A stretch of DNA of 33,167 nucleotides from Clostridiales bacterium UBA6388 (GCA_002437575.1 DJQK01000051.1:6832-39998); one strand, 5' to 3'. Positions 20,730 to 30,612 are shown, counted from the first letter of the stretch. Translations and numbers: made by a program. Notes: generated by a model from the sequence alone, not told the origin.

Positions 20730-22406
20730 TTAATTTTCTTTGCGAATTCTCAGGATTTTTGCGATCTTGTCGCCCTTCGGCAGAAGCATACAGTCCTCAT
20801 ACCGCACGCACCGCAGCGCAACGACCAGAACCGCGTACAAAACCACCGCAAATACCAGCGATGCTAGGCATCCGAGCTTCCAGCCGACCGCCCTTTCCAG
20901 CACCCGATACACCATAAATGTCGCCCCGCCCATGATCGCCGAGGCCAGAAGCGGCCGGAGGATGTTCTTGAAGATCGCGGGCCTTGCCTCTACGTGCCTT
21001 CGCATCGCGACAATGTCCATGCAGGTGATGGCGATGTAGCACACAAGCGTGCCGATCGGCGCGCCGATGATGTTGAGCGAAGGCTGGCCGACGAGAATAT
21101 AGTTGACGATGATCTTCACAATGCCGCCAATGAGCATATTGATGACCGGTGTCACCACGTCGCCGCTGGCCTGCATGATCGCGTTCAGAAGCAGCACGAG
21201 AGAGTTGAAAATGACCGCCAGACCGAGGATCGCCATCATCGGCGCGGCCAGTTCAATTTTATCCTCCGTATACGACGAGCACAGAAGCCGGATGACCGGC
21301 TCTGCCATCACAAAAAGACCCGCCGCGCACGGCATGGCAATGAGCGCCATCGTCCGCACGGCAGACTCGGAGGTCTGCTTTGCCTCGCGCAGATCCTTGC
21401 GGGTGAGAGACGCTGTGATCGCCGGGATGACCGCGATGGTGATCGTCGGGATGAACGAGCAGGGAAGGGCGAACACCGTCTGGCAGAAATTGTAGATGCC
21501 CTTGGCGGAGTCCGCCATCTTTTCCGTCCATTGCAGCGCGCCGGTGAGCCGCCGCATATAGATCATCGTGTCAAAGAGGTTGATGATCTGAAGCCCCGCC
21601 GAGCCCAGCGTAATGGGAACGGCGATGGACAAAAGCTCTTTCATTGTGCTTCTGGTCGACTTCGCCTCGCCGCCGCCGAGAGACAGAACGCCGCTCGACT
21701 GCCGGAACTTGTGATGCAGATAAAAGACCGAGATCAGGCTTCCGATCGTCACGCCGAGGATCGCGCCGCCCGCGGCCAGCGTGATATCGCCGTAGTCTCT
21801 TGCCGATTCTCCCGGCGCGAGAACAATGCCCTGCGCCCGGACAAACGCTTCGCCGGTGAGCTTCATCACGAGCCACGAAAGCCCGAGGCCCACGACGAGC
21901 CGCGTCACCGCCTCAAAGATCTGGCTGACGGACGTCGGCGTCATGTTGCTCTGCCCCTGGAAAAAGCCGCGGTAGGCAGAGACAAGGCAGATGAGCAGCA
22001 CGCACGGCGCCAGAGCCGCAATGGCCGCCCACGAGTTTTCGTTCGTCGTGACCATGACCGACAGCTGCCGGCAGAACACGAGCATGATGAGCGTGCCGAC
22101 GACGCCGATGGTCAGAAAGACCTTCATGGACACCGAGTAGATCTTGCGGATCTGCGCGTAATTGTCGAGCGCCTGCGCCTGCGAGATCATCCGGCTGACG
22201 GCGACGGGCAGGCCCGTCGTGGAGATCATCAGCAGGACGTTGTACACGTCGTAGGCGGTGTTGAAATAGCCGAAGCCGTCTTCTCCGATGATGTTGTTGA
22301 GCGGGACCTTGAACAAAAAGCCCATGAGCTTGACGAGCACCGTCGCCATCGCGAGCACCGCCGTGCCCTGCAAAAACGTCTGCTTTCTGATGGGCTGATC
22401 GTTCAT
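20730..22406 (-). CDS. spoVB: SpoVB-like MATE/MOP flippase (polysaccharide transporter)
   Basis: A 558-residue integral membrane protein with about 14 helices, of the MurJ/SpoVB/Wzx superfamily. Recognisable parts: FLQGTAVLAMATVLVKLMGFLFKVPLNNIIG at the N-terminus, FFQGQSNMTPTSVSQ, and LTRKDLREAKQTSESA in the cytosolic loop. SpoVB supports cortex synthesis, probably by flipping lipid II. Immediate neighbours (mazG, rqcP, yabP, yabQ) match the B. subtilis yabM(spoVB)-like order, which supports SpoVB over general MurJ. The start overlaps the previous gene by 4 nt (ATGA) with AGGAGG inside that gene. Confidence 0.9.
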   Translation of the reverse strand: MNDQPIRKQTFLQGTAVLAMATVLVKLMGFLFKVPLNNIIGEDGFGYFNTAYDVYNVLLMISTTGLPVAVSRMISQAQALDNYAQIRKIYSVSMKVFLTIGVVGTLIMLVFCRQLSVMVTTNENSWAAIAALAPCVLLICLVSAYRGFFQGQSNMTPTSVSQIFEAVTRLVVGLGLSWLVMKLTGEAFVRAQGIVLAPGESARDYGDITLAAGGAILGVTIGSLISVFYLHHKFRQSSGVLSLGGGEAKSTRSTMKELLSIAVPITLGSAGLQIINLFDTMIYMRRLTGALQWTEKMADSAKGIYNFCQTVFALPCSFIPTITIAVIPAITASLTRKDLREAKQTSESAVRTMALIAMPCAAGLFVMAEPVIRLLCSSYTEDKIELAAPMMAILGLAVIFNSLVLLLNAIMQASGDVVTPVINMLIGGIVKIIVNYILVGQPSLNIIGAPIGTLVCYIAITCMDIVAMRRHVEARPAIFKNILRPLLASAIMGGATFMVYRVLERAVGWKLGCLASLVFAVVLYAVLVVALRCVRYEDCMLLPKGDKIAKILRIRKEN

Positions 22407-23731
22407 TTGGAAGCCTCCTGCGCATCGTCCGAGAAGACCCTCGGGATCGCGTAGTCATGCAGCTCCTGAAGAGCGCCCGCGACGTCGAGCGTCGGGAACT
22501 TGCCTGCATTGTACAGGATCTGCCCGCGCACCATCGTCAGCACCACGTCGTGGCCCGACGCGCTATAGACCAGGTTCGACAGCACATTGTGGCACGGAAT
22601 GAGATGCGGCTGCGTAAAATCGAGCAGAATGAGGTCCGCGTCCATACCGATTTTGATCTGTCCGCACTCTTTTTCCCGTCCCTGCGCCTTTGCCCCGCAG
22701 ACCGTCGCCATCATGAGCGCCGCTTCTGCCGGAATGGCGGTGGGGTCGCCTGTTTTCGCCTTGGCCATGAGCGTGCAGGCCTTGATTTCTTCAAAAAGAT
22801 CGAGATTGTTGTTGGACGCGACAGAATCCGTACCGAGGCACACATTCATACCGGCCTTTACCATGCCCATCACGTCTGCGCAGCCGGACGCGAGCTTGAG
22901 ATTGCTCACCGGGCAGTGCACCGCGCTCACGTGCCGCTTGGCAAGAAGCCGCATGTCCTCCTGCGTCAAATGCACGCAGTGCGCCGCCGTCGTGGGGACA
23001 TCGAACACATGGTGGCAGTCGAGCACCTGTGCGGGTGTGAGTCCGTATCGCTCGACGCACTGCTCGTGCTCCAGCTTCGTTTCCGAAACGTGCACCTGCA
23101 TACCGATGCCTTCATTGATCGCGAACTCCGACAGCGCGTCCCAGAGCTGATAGGTGGACGTGTATTCGGCGTGGATGGAGGCCTCAATTTTGATGCGGCC
23201 GTTATCAAACCCATGCCACTTGTCCTTGAGCGCGACGAGCTCCTGACAGGCCGGGAAGGTCTCAAAGTCAAAATCGTCTCCCAAAAACATCGACGTACCG
23301 CGCGAAATGTTGGCCTTCATGCCGGATCTGGCAATGACCTCGCAGATATCCTCGCAGAAATAGTACATATCCGAAACGCTCGTCACGCCAAACCGCAAAC
23401 ACTCCGCCACGGCCAGCGTCGTCGCGGTCCGCACGCACCGGCTATCTAACCGGTCTTCGCGCGGGAAAATGTAGTCGTTCAGCCATTCCTGCAATTTCAG
23501 GTCGTCTGCATATCCGCGCAGCAGCTGCATCGGAAGATGCGTGTGGCAGTTGATCAGACCCGGCATCAGCACCATGCCGGTCGCGTCAATGATCCGCTCG
23601 GGCTTTTCCTCCGGCGCGTGCTTGCTGAGATAGCTGATCTTGCCGTCGGTCACGCCGACAAACGCGTCCGTCCAGACGGACATCCGTTCGTCCATCGTGA
23701 CGACGCAGACATGGGAAAAGAGGGTATTCAT
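22403..23731 (-). CDS. mtaD: Amidohydrolase, 5'-methylthioadenosine/S-adenosylhomocysteine deaminase-like
   Basis: A 442-residue metal-dependent amidohydrolase of the TrzA/AtzA-like deaminase group. Metal ligands: H63-x-H65 in NCHTHLP, the later HVSET and AAHCVHL histidines, and the aspartate of LGTDSVASNN. The C-terminal GRIxxGMDADLILLD segment returns to the beta-sandwich. Members deaminate MTA, SAH or other purines. The sequence does not settle the exact substrate, but MtaD fits best. The ATG at 23731 has AGGAGG 6 nt upstream and is favoured over 23737. It overlaps the genes on both sides by 4 nt. Confidence 0.88.
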   Translation of the reverse strand: MNTLFSHVCVVTMDERMSVWTDAFVGVTDGKISYLSKHAPEEKPERIIDATGMVLMPGLINCHTHLPMQLLRGYADDLKLQEWLNDYIFPREDRLDSRCVRTATTLAVAECLRFGVTSVSDMYYFCEDICEVIARSGMKANISRGTSMFLGDDFDFETFPACQELVALKDKWHGFDNGRIKIEASIHAEYTSTYQLWDALSEFAINEGIGMQVHVSETKLEHEQCVERYGLTPAQVLDCHHVFDVPTTAAHCVHLTQEDMRLLAKRHVSAVHCPVSNLKLASGCADVMGMVKAGMNVCLGTDSVASNNNLDLFEEIKACTLMAKAKTGDPTAIPAEAALMMATVCGAKAQGREKECGQIKIGMDADLILLDFTQPHLIPCHNVLSNLVYSASGHDVVLTMVRGQILYNAGKFPTLDVAGALQELHDYAIPRVFSDDAQEASK

Positions 23732-25221
23732 TCGCATTCCTCCTGAGACAGCGCAGGGCCTTGCTGGGCAAGACGGCGCAGAAGTTCAAACATTTCGTCC
23801 TTCTGCTGCAAGATCGTCTCGATGCGCGCAATATAGTCCTGCGGGGATTTGGGATTGTGGCAGCGCTCCAGCTGCCCGGCGGGGAGATTGATCTTGTTCA
23901 TGCCGCCGCCTCCGAGCGATAAGATCGTGTGGAGCTCTTCCATCATGTATATGTTGTAAAGTCCGGTTGATCCCGGCCGGCACCAGCCGGTGTTTTCAAA
24001 GCTGCCGGACATATACTTCTGCCGGTAGAGATAGTATGGCTCGAAATCGTTTTGGCGAAGCGCGTCTTCCGCGAAGGCCAGCATCTGCGCCACGTCGGCA
24101 TTGCTGGGAAGCGGCACGCGGTTCTGAAACAGATTCGCGCCTTTTTTAAGCGCCAGCGTGTGCACCGTCACATTGCTGGGACCCAGCGACAAAACCTGCG
24201 ATAAAGAAGCGGCGAACTTCTCCGGCGTGTCTCCGGGAAGCCCCGCGATCAGATCCATGTTGATGTCCTGAAAGCCGATGCTCTGCGCCTGCCGGAACGC
24301 TTCCACGGTCTGCGCGCTCGTGTGCCGCCGTCCGACGTTTTCGAGCACATCGTCCGCCATCGTCTGGGGGTTAATAGAAATTCTGGTCGCGCCGCCGTCT
24401 TTGATGACCCGGAGCTTCTCTTCGTCCAGCGTGTCGGGTCTTCCGCCCTCGACGGTAAACTCCAGACAGCGCGAAAGATCGAAGCTTCTGTTAATGGTAC
24501 CCAGCAGCGCCTGCATCTGCACGCTCGAAAGCGTCGTCGGCGTGCCGCCGCCCATGTATAAAGAGCGGATATGATACCCCGACTGCGCCAGAAGCTTCCC
24601 CGTGTATTCGATCTCCCGGTGCAGCGCTTGCAAGTATGGAGGAAGATATGCGCCGAAGCGCTCAATGGACTCGCTGACAAACGAGCAGTACGCGCACCTC
24701 GTCGGGCAGAACGGAATCCCGATGTAAACGGATAGATCCTTTGGTTCCAGAAGCTTTGAAGCCTCCAGCGTATGGCGCGACGCGTCGAGGCAAAGACGGC
24801 TTCTCTCGGGCGTGACGAAATACGTCTTTTCCAGAAGCCGCGCCGCGTCTTTTTCCGAGCCGCCCTCCATCATGCACTTGCTCGACAGCTTCGTCGGCCG
24901 GACGCCGGAGAGCGCGCCCCACGGCGGAGCTGCATCCAATACCTGCACGGCGGCCAGATAATAGCTCTGCTGCAAAATGCGCCGCGTCAGACGAACGTCT
25001 GCTTTTTGAATCGCGATTCGCTTCGCGGCAAAGCCTGTTTTTCCGTGATACGTTACTTTCGCCGTTGCGGTCAGAAATCGATCCCCGCGCGAAAGAGACG
25101 AGACCGTGCCGTCGCCTTCAAACGGCTCTGTCACAAATTCCGACGGCTCGGAGGAAAACAGCTGCATTTGCAGCTGCTCGACCGGATACCGCTCGGTGTG
25201 ATTTTTGAGGTACAGCTTCAT
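23728..25221 (-). CDS. hemZ: HemZ-like radical SAM protein (coproporphyrinogen dehydrogenase family)
   Basis: 497 residues. A poorly conserved N-terminal about 160-residue domain (GALSGVRPTKL) is followed by a radical-SAM core: IGIPFCPTRCAYCS with the 4Fe-4S cysteines C172, C176 and C179, SLYMGGGTPTTLS, RISINPQTM and NMDLIAGLPGDTPE. The C-terminal KYMSGSFENTGW matches HemZ. HemZ is called an oxygen-independent coproporphyrinogen oxidase in Bacillus, but Clostridia members without heme pathways also carry it, so the reaction here is uncertain. It overlaps the MBL hydrolase by 4 nt. Confidence 0.88.
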   Translation of the reverse strand: MKLYLKNHTERYPVEQLQMQLFSSEPSEFVTEPFEGDGTVSSLSRGDRFLTATAKVTYHGKTGFAAKRIAIQKADVRLTRRILQQSYYLAAVQVLDAAPPWGALSGVRPTKLSSKCMMEGGSEKDAARLLEKTYFVTPERSRLCLDASRHTLEASKLLEPKDLSVYIGIPFCPTRCAYCSFVSESIERFGAYLPPYLQALHREIEYTGKLLAQSGYHIRSLYMGGGTPTTLSSVQMQALLGTINRSFDLSRCLEFTVEGGRPDTLDEEKLRVIKDGGATRISINPQTMADDVLENVGRRHTSAQTVEAFRQAQSIGFQDINMDLIAGLPGDTPEKFAASLSQVLSLGPSNVTVHTLALKKGANLFQNRVPLPSNADVAQMLAFAEDALRQNDFEPYYLYRQKYMSGSFENTGWCRPGSTGLYNIYMMEELHTILSLGGGGMNKINLPAGQLERCHNPKSPQDYIARIETILQQKDEMFELLRRLAQQGPALSQEECE

Positions 25222-25817
25222 ACGCGCATAGCCCCGCGCATATAGTAGTTCGTGCTGCGCTCCTGCTCTAACGTGGATTCTTCCCCGTGCCCCGGAAGCA
25301 CCCGATAGTCCCCCGGAAGCGCGGCGAGCCTTTTCAGAGACGCCAGCATCTGCCGTTCATTCCCGCCGGGAAGATCGGTCCGGCCGCAGCAGCCGGCAAA
25401 GAGCGTGTCGCCGGAAAATAAAACGTCCCCGCACACAAAGCAGCTCGACCCCAGCGTGTGCCCCGGCGTCGCGAGCACATGAAACACCATTGGCCCGACG
25501 GTAATGTCGTCTCCGTCCAGAAACGTTTCGGTGTAGACAAGATTTCCGTGGCTCATATTCGTCCGTTCGTCGGTATCCAGTGCGCTGACATAGATCGGCA
25601 CATCCGGAAAGCTTTCATGCAGCGCCCGCAGCGCGCCCGTGTGGTCAAAATGCGCGTGTGTCAGCAAAATCGCGCCCAGCCGCAGCGAATGGGCCTTGAG
25701 CGTGTCTGTGATTTTCTGCGGCTGCGCACCGGGATCGATGAGGGCGCAGACGCCGTCTTCGAAGACCACATAGCAATTGGTCTCCAGCGGCCCGAGCGGC
25801 AGAGTCAAGATATCCAT
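25218..25817 (-). CDS. MBL-fold hydrolase (glyoxalase II-like)
   Basis: 199 residues. The zinc signature is H54-x-H56-x-D58-H59, then H120 in TPGHTLGS, D137 in LFSGDTLF and H177 in LPGHGEES, the set of the YcbL/GloB-like branch. It likely hydrolyses a thioester such as S-lactoylglutathione-type substrates. GloB proper has a longer C-terminal domain that is absent here. Located between dtd and hemZ, as in many Clostridia. Confidence 0.88.
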   Translation of the reverse strand: MDILTLPLGPLETNCYVVFEDGVCALIDPGAQPQKITDTLKAHSLRLGAILLTHAHFDHTGALRALHESFPDVPIYVSALDTDERTNMSHGNLVYTETFLDGDDITVGPMVFHVLATPGHTLGSSCFVCGDVLFSGDTLFAGCCGRTDLPGGNERQMLASLKRLAALPGDYRVLPGHGEESTLEQERSTNYYMRGAMRV

Positions 25818-25829
25818 ACGTCATCCTCC

Positions 25830-26279
25830 CTACTTGAGATCATTCGTGTCGACGATGAGCGTGACCGGCCCATCGTTTTCCGATTCTACCTGCATATATG
25901 CGCCAAACTCGCCGTGCTGCGGCGCAAATCCCAGCCGTTCGCACTCGCGCAGAAACTGCTCATAAAGCGGAATGGCGATCTCGGGCTTTCCGGCGCCAAT
26001 AAAGCTCGGCCTTCTTCCGTGGCTCACATCGCCGTAGAGCGTAAACTGGCTCACGACCAGCACCTCTCCGCCGACGTCCGAAAGCGACAGGTTCATCTTG
26101 TCGTTTTCATCCCGGAACACGCGAAGACCCAGAATTTTCTCCGCCAGCTTCCGGCATTTTTCCGGCGTATCGTCCGGCGCGACGCCGAGCAGGATGAGAA
26201 ATCCCCGCCCGATCCGGCCGCGCACCTCGCCGCCAATCGAAACAGACGCGGAATTGACCCGCGTAACAACAGCCTTCAT
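25830..26279 (-). CDS. dtd: D-aminoacyl-tRNA deacylase
   Basis: Removes D-amino acids and glycine mischarged on tRNA-Ala. 149 residues, family length. Catalytic motifs SQFTLYGD (77-84, with T80) and the cross-subunit GPVT (137-140, here NDGPVT) are complete, with GRRPSF near 88. It starts 3 nt after the relA stop and sits in the conserved relA-dtd pair. Confidence 0.97.
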   Translation of the reverse strand: MKAVVTRVNSASVSIGGEVRGRIGRGFLILLGVAPDDTPEKCRKLAEKILGLRVFRDENDKMNLSLSDVGGEVLVVSQFTLYGDVSHGRRPSFIGAGKPEIAIPLYEQFLRECERLGFAPQHGEFGAYMQVESENDGPVTLIVDTNDLK

Positions 26280-26282
26280 GTC

Positions 26283-28448
26283 TTACCCCTCCGCGCGTCT
26301 GACCGCGCTTACACCCGAGATGCCGCGCAGCCGCGCCATCACATTCTGAAGCTCTGTGAGATTGTGCACCTGAAAAACGAGGCTCACCAGCGCCCGTCCG
26401 CTTCCGACCGAGCGGGCCGACATTTCGTTCATCCGAAGACGCAAACTCGTCAAAATCGTCGCCACGTCCAGCATCAGCCCATCGCGGTCAACGGAGTCGA
26501 CCTCCAGCGCAGTCATAAACGTCGCCTCGGGGCTCTCGGCCCACGTGACCTTGACCCAGCGGCCGGACTGCGAGGGATCGGAAGCGCTCTTCGCGTTCGG
26601 ACAGTCCTTGCGGTGGACAGATACGCCGTAGCCCTTGGTGATAAAGCCGATGATATCGTCTCCCGGCACCGGTGTGCAGCAGCGGCTGAACTTGATCATG
26701 CAAGAGCCGATGTCCTCGACAATGACGCCCGAAGCGTCGATCGCGGGCTGCTGCTTGTTGAGATTCAAAAGCTCCTTCGGCGTCGCGGCCTTTGTCGCCT
26801 TTGTGACCTCGTCGCGGATTCTGCCCACGGCCTTGACCGCGGTGAGTCCGCCGTAGCCGATGGCCGCGTACATATCGTCCAGACAGTCAAAGCTCACGCG
26901 CTTTAACACCAGCGGCAGCACGTCCTCAGACTGGATGATCTCGGGGTTGATGCCGATGCGGCGCAGCTCCGACTCAAAGCTTGCCTTGCCGCGGATGATA
27001 TTCTCGTCGCGCTTTTCGCGCTTGAACCACTGCTTGATCTTGATGCGGGCCTGATTGGACCGGCAGATATTGAGCCAGTCGCGGCTCGGGCCCTTGGCAG
27101 ACTTCGAGGTCAGAACCTCGACGATATCGCCGTTGTGAAGCACCTGATCGTAGCTTGCGATGCGGTTGTTGACCTTCGCGCCGATCATGGTGTTTCCGAC
27201 CGCGGAGTGGATCGCGTAGGCAAAGTCGATGGGCGTCGAGCCCGACGGCAGGCTCATGACCTTTCCCTTGGGGGTAAAGACGAAAACCTCGTCGTCGAAC
27301 ATATCGACCTTCAGAGAGTGGATATAATCGTCCGCCTCCGTGTCCTGCTGGTTCTCCAGGAGTCTTCTTACCCACTCGAATTCCTTTTCCGAGCCCTCGC
27401 CGACGTTCTGCTTGTATTTCCAGTGTGCCGCGACGCCGTATTCCGCCGTCTGGTGCATTTCCCAGGTGCGGATCTGCACCTCAAAGGGAATGCCCTGCGA
27501 GCCGATGACCGTCGTGTGAAGAGACTGGTACATATTGGGCTTCGGCGTGGAGATATAGTCCTTGAACCGCCCGGGGATCGGGTTAAACAGGTCGTGGATG
27601 TGACCTAAAACGTTATAGCAGTCGGCGATATTGTCGACGATGACGCGGAAGGCGTACAGGTCATACAGCTCGTCGATGGTCTTGTTCTGCGCCCGCATTT
27701 TGCGGTAGATGGAGTACGTGTGCTTGACCCTGCCGTAGATCGAGCCGTGGATGCCGACGGAGGCCAGCCGGTCGGTGATCTTCGACTGGATGGCGTTCAT
27801 GAAATTCTGGGCGCTTGCCTCGTTCTCCTGCAAAAAGTCGATGATCTGCTGATAGCCCTCGGGATCGAGGTACTGCAGCGACACGTCCTCAAGCTCCCAC
27901 TTGATCTTCTGCATACCAAGCCGGTGTGCCAGCGGCGCGTAAATTTCCATCGTCTCCATCGACTTGGAGATCTGCTTGGCGGGCGTCTGGTACTGAAGCG
28001 TTCTGGTGTTGTGCAGACGGTCGGCGATTTTGATGAGGATGACACGGATGTCCTTGCTCATCGCCATGAACATCTTGCGCAGGTTTTCCATCTGCTGCTC
28101 TTCGGTCGTGGAATACTGCACGCGCGTGAGCTTTGTGACGCCTTCGACAAGCTCTGCTACCGTCTGGCCGAACAGATGCGAAATTTCATCGAAGCTCGCG
28201 TCGGTGTCCTCCAGGCAGTCGTGCAGCAGCGCCGCAACGATCGCGTCGGTATCCAAACCGATCTCCGCGACGATCTCCGCCACGGCCAGCGGGTGGATGA
28301 TATAGGGTTCGCCCGACTTTCGCAGCTGATTTTTGTGCTTGCGGTCGGCGTATTCATAGGCTTTTTGAATTTCGTCGAGATCAGCAGCCGGCGCATAGCG
28401 CTTCACGGCCTGCATCATCGACGCATAATGTTCTTCTCTGGTTTCCAT
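26283..28448 (-). CDS. relA: Bifunctional (p)ppGpp synthetase/hydrolase Rel (RelA/SpoT)
   Basis: Makes and degrades the alarmone (p)ppGpp during the stringent response. 721 residues with the full domain order: HD hydrolase (HPLAVAEIVAEIG, LLHDCLEDT), synthetase (YAFRVIVDNI, RFKDYISTPKPNMYQSLHTT; the RxKD form marks a bifunctional enzyme), TGS (VFVFTPKGKVMSLPSGSTPIDFAY), helical/zinc-finger-like region (CCTPVPGDDIIGFI) and a C-terminal ACT domain. The recJ stop is the adjacent base. No truncation. Confidence 0.97.
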   Translation of the reverse strand: METREEHYASMMQAVKRYAPAADLDEIQKAYEYADRKHKNQLRKSGEPYIIHPLAVAEIVAEIGLDTDAIVAALLHDCLEDTDASFDEISHLFGQTVAELVEGVTKLTRVQYSTTEEQQMENLRKMFMAMSKDIRVILIKIADRLHNTRTLQYQTPAKQISKSMETMEIYAPLAHRLGMQKIKWELEDVSLQYLDPEGYQQIIDFLQENEASAQNFMNAIQSKITDRLASVGIHGSIYGRVKHTYSIYRKMRAQNKTIDELYDLYAFRVIVDNIADCYNVLGHIHDLFNPIPGRFKDYISTPKPNMYQSLHTTVIGSQGIPFEVQIRTWEMHQTAEYGVAAHWKYKQNVGEGSEKEFEWVRRLLENQQDTEADDYIHSLKVDMFDDEVFVFTPKGKVMSLPSGSTPIDFAYAIHSAVGNTMIGAKVNNRIASYDQVLHNGDIVEVLTSKSAKGPSRDWLNICRSNQARIKIKQWFKREKRDENIIRGKASFESELRRIGINPEIIQSEDVLPLVLKRVSFDCLDDMYAAIGYGGLTAVKAVGRIRDEVTKATKAATPKELLNLNKQQPAIDASGVIVEDIGSCMIKFSRCCTPVPGDDIIGFITKGYGVSVHRKDCPNAKSASDPSQSGRWVKVTWAESPEATFMTALEVDSVDRDGLMLDVATILTSLRLRMNEMSARSVGSGRALVSLVFQVHNLTELQNVMARLRGISGVSAVRRAEG

Positions 28449-30560
28449 TCAGGTTCCTGCCTTTAATTCCTTGAGATGAAGAAGCGTGGGACTCTTTTCG
28501 AGATCGACCTTCTTGCCGTCGCTGGTCAGCCGGACGACGAGAAGCTTCGGCCGCTGCTCCATTTGCAGCAGTCCTTGCTCCTGAAAAACGTCCAGACAGA
28601 CGCGAATTTTGCTTCCGCCGCAGCTGCAGCCCGCGAAGCGCGTGATCTTGCGCACGAGACAGCCGAACTCCTCGCGCACCTCGCCGTTTTCCGCCGCCGC
28701 GCACAGATACCGCCAGACCGCGACAAAATCCTGCCGCACCGGGATGAGCCCATCGAGCTCCTGCACCGTTAAGGCCTCGCCCAGCATATGGCGTCTGTAA
28801 AGGTCCTTCCCCGCTGTGATGCGTTTTCGCGCGGCCTCGTCCGGCCGGATGTCGAGCAGATTCAGCTGCACCGTCCGCAAGCCCCGGTACTCGTTGACCT
28901 GCGGCGTGTACGCGACATCCACAACGTCTCCCAGCGCCACGGCTGCCATCTGCGCGGTCATGGAGAAAAAGATCGCGTTGAAATGATAGCCCTGACCCGA
29001 AAGCCGCAGCCGCAGGTGCTTGCCGCCGCCGACCTCGGAGAGGTCCGTAATGGTCAGATCGCGCAAGATCAGCACCGGCCGCGGACACCCGGCCCCGCAG
29101 GGCTCGAGCTCGTCGAGCTGCTGCACATTCGCCGTCGTGAGCAGCTGCGGCGGAATTTCGCAGTCGATCCGGAGCGCAGGATCACAGTCCGGCGAGCGGG
29201 AGAATTCGTCCGTCAGCGCCAGGATCTTTTCACGGAAGCGGCCGATTTGGTCGCGCCGGATGGTAAAGCCCGCGGCCAGCTCGTGCCCGCCGTAGCTCTC
29301 TAAAAGATCGGACAGCTGCTCGAGAGACGCAAACAGATTGAACCCGCCGTAAGAGCGAGACGAGGCCTTTCCCTTGCCGCCGTCGAGGCAAATGAGAAAC
29401 GTCGGGCAGCTGTATTCCTCGGCAAGCCGCGACGCGACGATCCCGACCACGCCCTGGTGCCACGTTTCGTCGGCCAGCACGATGGCCTTCGGCGCTTTTC
29501 CGGACGGCAGCATCGAGACCGCCTGCCGGTAAATGCCGCTCTCCACCTCCTGCCGCTTGCGGTTGAGCCTGCACAGCTGGCTTGCCAGCTCCACGGCCCG
29601 CGCCGCGTCGGTCGTGAGAAACAGCTCCGTTGCGATCTCCACGTGCCCCATGCGCCCGGCGGCGTTGATGCGGGGGGCCAGCGTATAGCCGATCGTGCCT
29701 GCGGTGATGGGCGGCTTGAGCGCGCCGCACTCAGCCATCAGCGCGGCAAGACCGACCCTTTTGGGGTTGGCCAGCGCCTGAAGCCCGCGCCAGACCATTT
29801 TCCGGTTCTCGCCCGTCAGCGGCATCACGTCCGCGACCGTTCCGAGGCACAGAAGATCGCAGTACTCGTCTAAAAGCGCCTCCTGATCGCCGTGCAGCGC
29901 GGAGGCCAGCTTGAACGCCACGCCAACGCCCGCCATCTCGAGAACCGGCTCAGGCTGATCCTTTCGGTGCGGGTCAACGACCGCGACGGCCGCGGGAAGC
30001 TCGGTTTTACACTCGTGGTGGTCCGTGACGACGAGCTCCATGCCGAGCTCCCGGCACAAGGCCGCCTCCTGTGTGGCGGTAATGCCGCAGTCGACCGTGA
30101 CGATCAGCTTGACCCCCTGCTCCTTGAGCGCCCGCACGGCGATCTCGTTGAGCCCATAGCCCTCTTCCAGCCGCGCGGGAATATAGCTCGTCACGCGCCC
30201 GCCGCGCTTTCGGAGAAAATCTGTCAAAAGACACGTCGCCGTGATGCCGTCGACGTCATAGTCTCCGAACACGCAGATATGCTCGCGCCGCTCGAGCGCT
30301 TTTTTGACGCGGCGCACGGCCTTGTCCATGTCCAGTAAGTCCATGGGGCTTGACAGCGGCATATCCGCCGACAAAAACGCCCGCGCCTTTTCTTCCGTGT
30401 CATAGCCCCGGCTGCATAAAACGGCCGCCGTGACCGGCGACCACCCAGCCCTGCGCAGCGCATGGACTGCGTCTTGCTCATAGGACGAAATCGTCCAGGT
30501 TCCGTACTTCAATTCCGATACACATCCATCTGTCCGCCCAAAGGGATGCTGAAAATCCAA
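28449..30560 (-). CDS. recJ: Single-stranded-DNA-specific 5'-3' exonuclease RecJ
   Basis: DHH-family exonuclease for recombination and mismatch repair. Up to 703 residues: FGDYDVDGITAT, LIVTVDCGIT, VVTDHHE (the DHH motif), GRMGH, the DHHA1 motif GGHELAAGF and a C-terminal OB-like domain, plus a longer tail than E. coli RecJ, as in other Clostridia. The start is uncertain: TTG at 30560 lacks a clear ribosome site, and TTG at 30512 (reading LKYGTW) fits family N-termini better. The promoter at 30584-30612 lies just upstream and heads the fifteen-gene block. Confidence 0.93.
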   Translation of the reverse strand: MDFQHPFGRTDGCVSELKYGTWTISSYEQDAVHALRRAGWSPVTAAVLCSRGYDTEEKARAFLSADMPLSSPMDLLDMDKAVRRVKKALERREHICVFGDYDVDGITATCLLTDFLRKRGGRVTSYIPARLEEGYGLNEIAVRALKEQGVKLIVTVDCGITATQEAALCRELGMELVVTDHHECKTELPAAVAVVDPHRKDQPEPVLEMAGVGVAFKLASALHGDQEALLDEYCDLLCLGTVADVMPLTGENRKMVWRGLQALANPKRVGLAALMAECGALKPPITAGTIGYTLAPRINAAGRMGHVEIATELFLTTDAARAVELASQLCRLNRKRQEVESGIYRQAVSMLPSGKAPKAIVLADETWHQGVVGIVASRLAEEYSCPTFLICLDGGKGKASSRSYGGFNLFASLEQLSDLLESYGGHELAAGFTIRRDQIGRFREKILALTDEFSRSPDCDPALRIDCEIPPQLLTTANVQQLDELEPCGAGCPRPVLILRDLTITDLSEVGGGKHLRLRLSGQGYHFNAIFFSMTAQMAAVALGDVVDVAYTPQVNEYRGLRTVQLNLLDIRPDEAARKRITAGKDLYRRHMLGEALTVQELDGLIPVRQDFVAVWRYLCAAAENGEVREEFGCLVRKITRFAGCSCGGSKIRVCLDVFQEQGLLQMEQRPKLLVVRLTSDGKKVDLEKSPTLLHLKELKAGT

Positions 30561-30583
30561 AGGGCACTATTTTTCTGCATATC

Positions 30584-30612
30584 ATTATAGCATCATACTT
30601 CGTATATCACAA
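30584..30612 (-). promoter_or_regulatory. Promoter of recJ and the long minus-strand block
   Basis: On the minus strand: TTGTGA (30607-30612), 17-nt spacer, perfect TATAAT (30584-30589). The predicted start is near 30577. Confidence 0.75.

Noticed and set aside
20994..22454. 486-codon plus-strand frame opposite spoVB
   Set aside because: Arg/His/Asp-rich shadow translation typical of the reverse strand of GC-rich genes; spoVB is clearly real.
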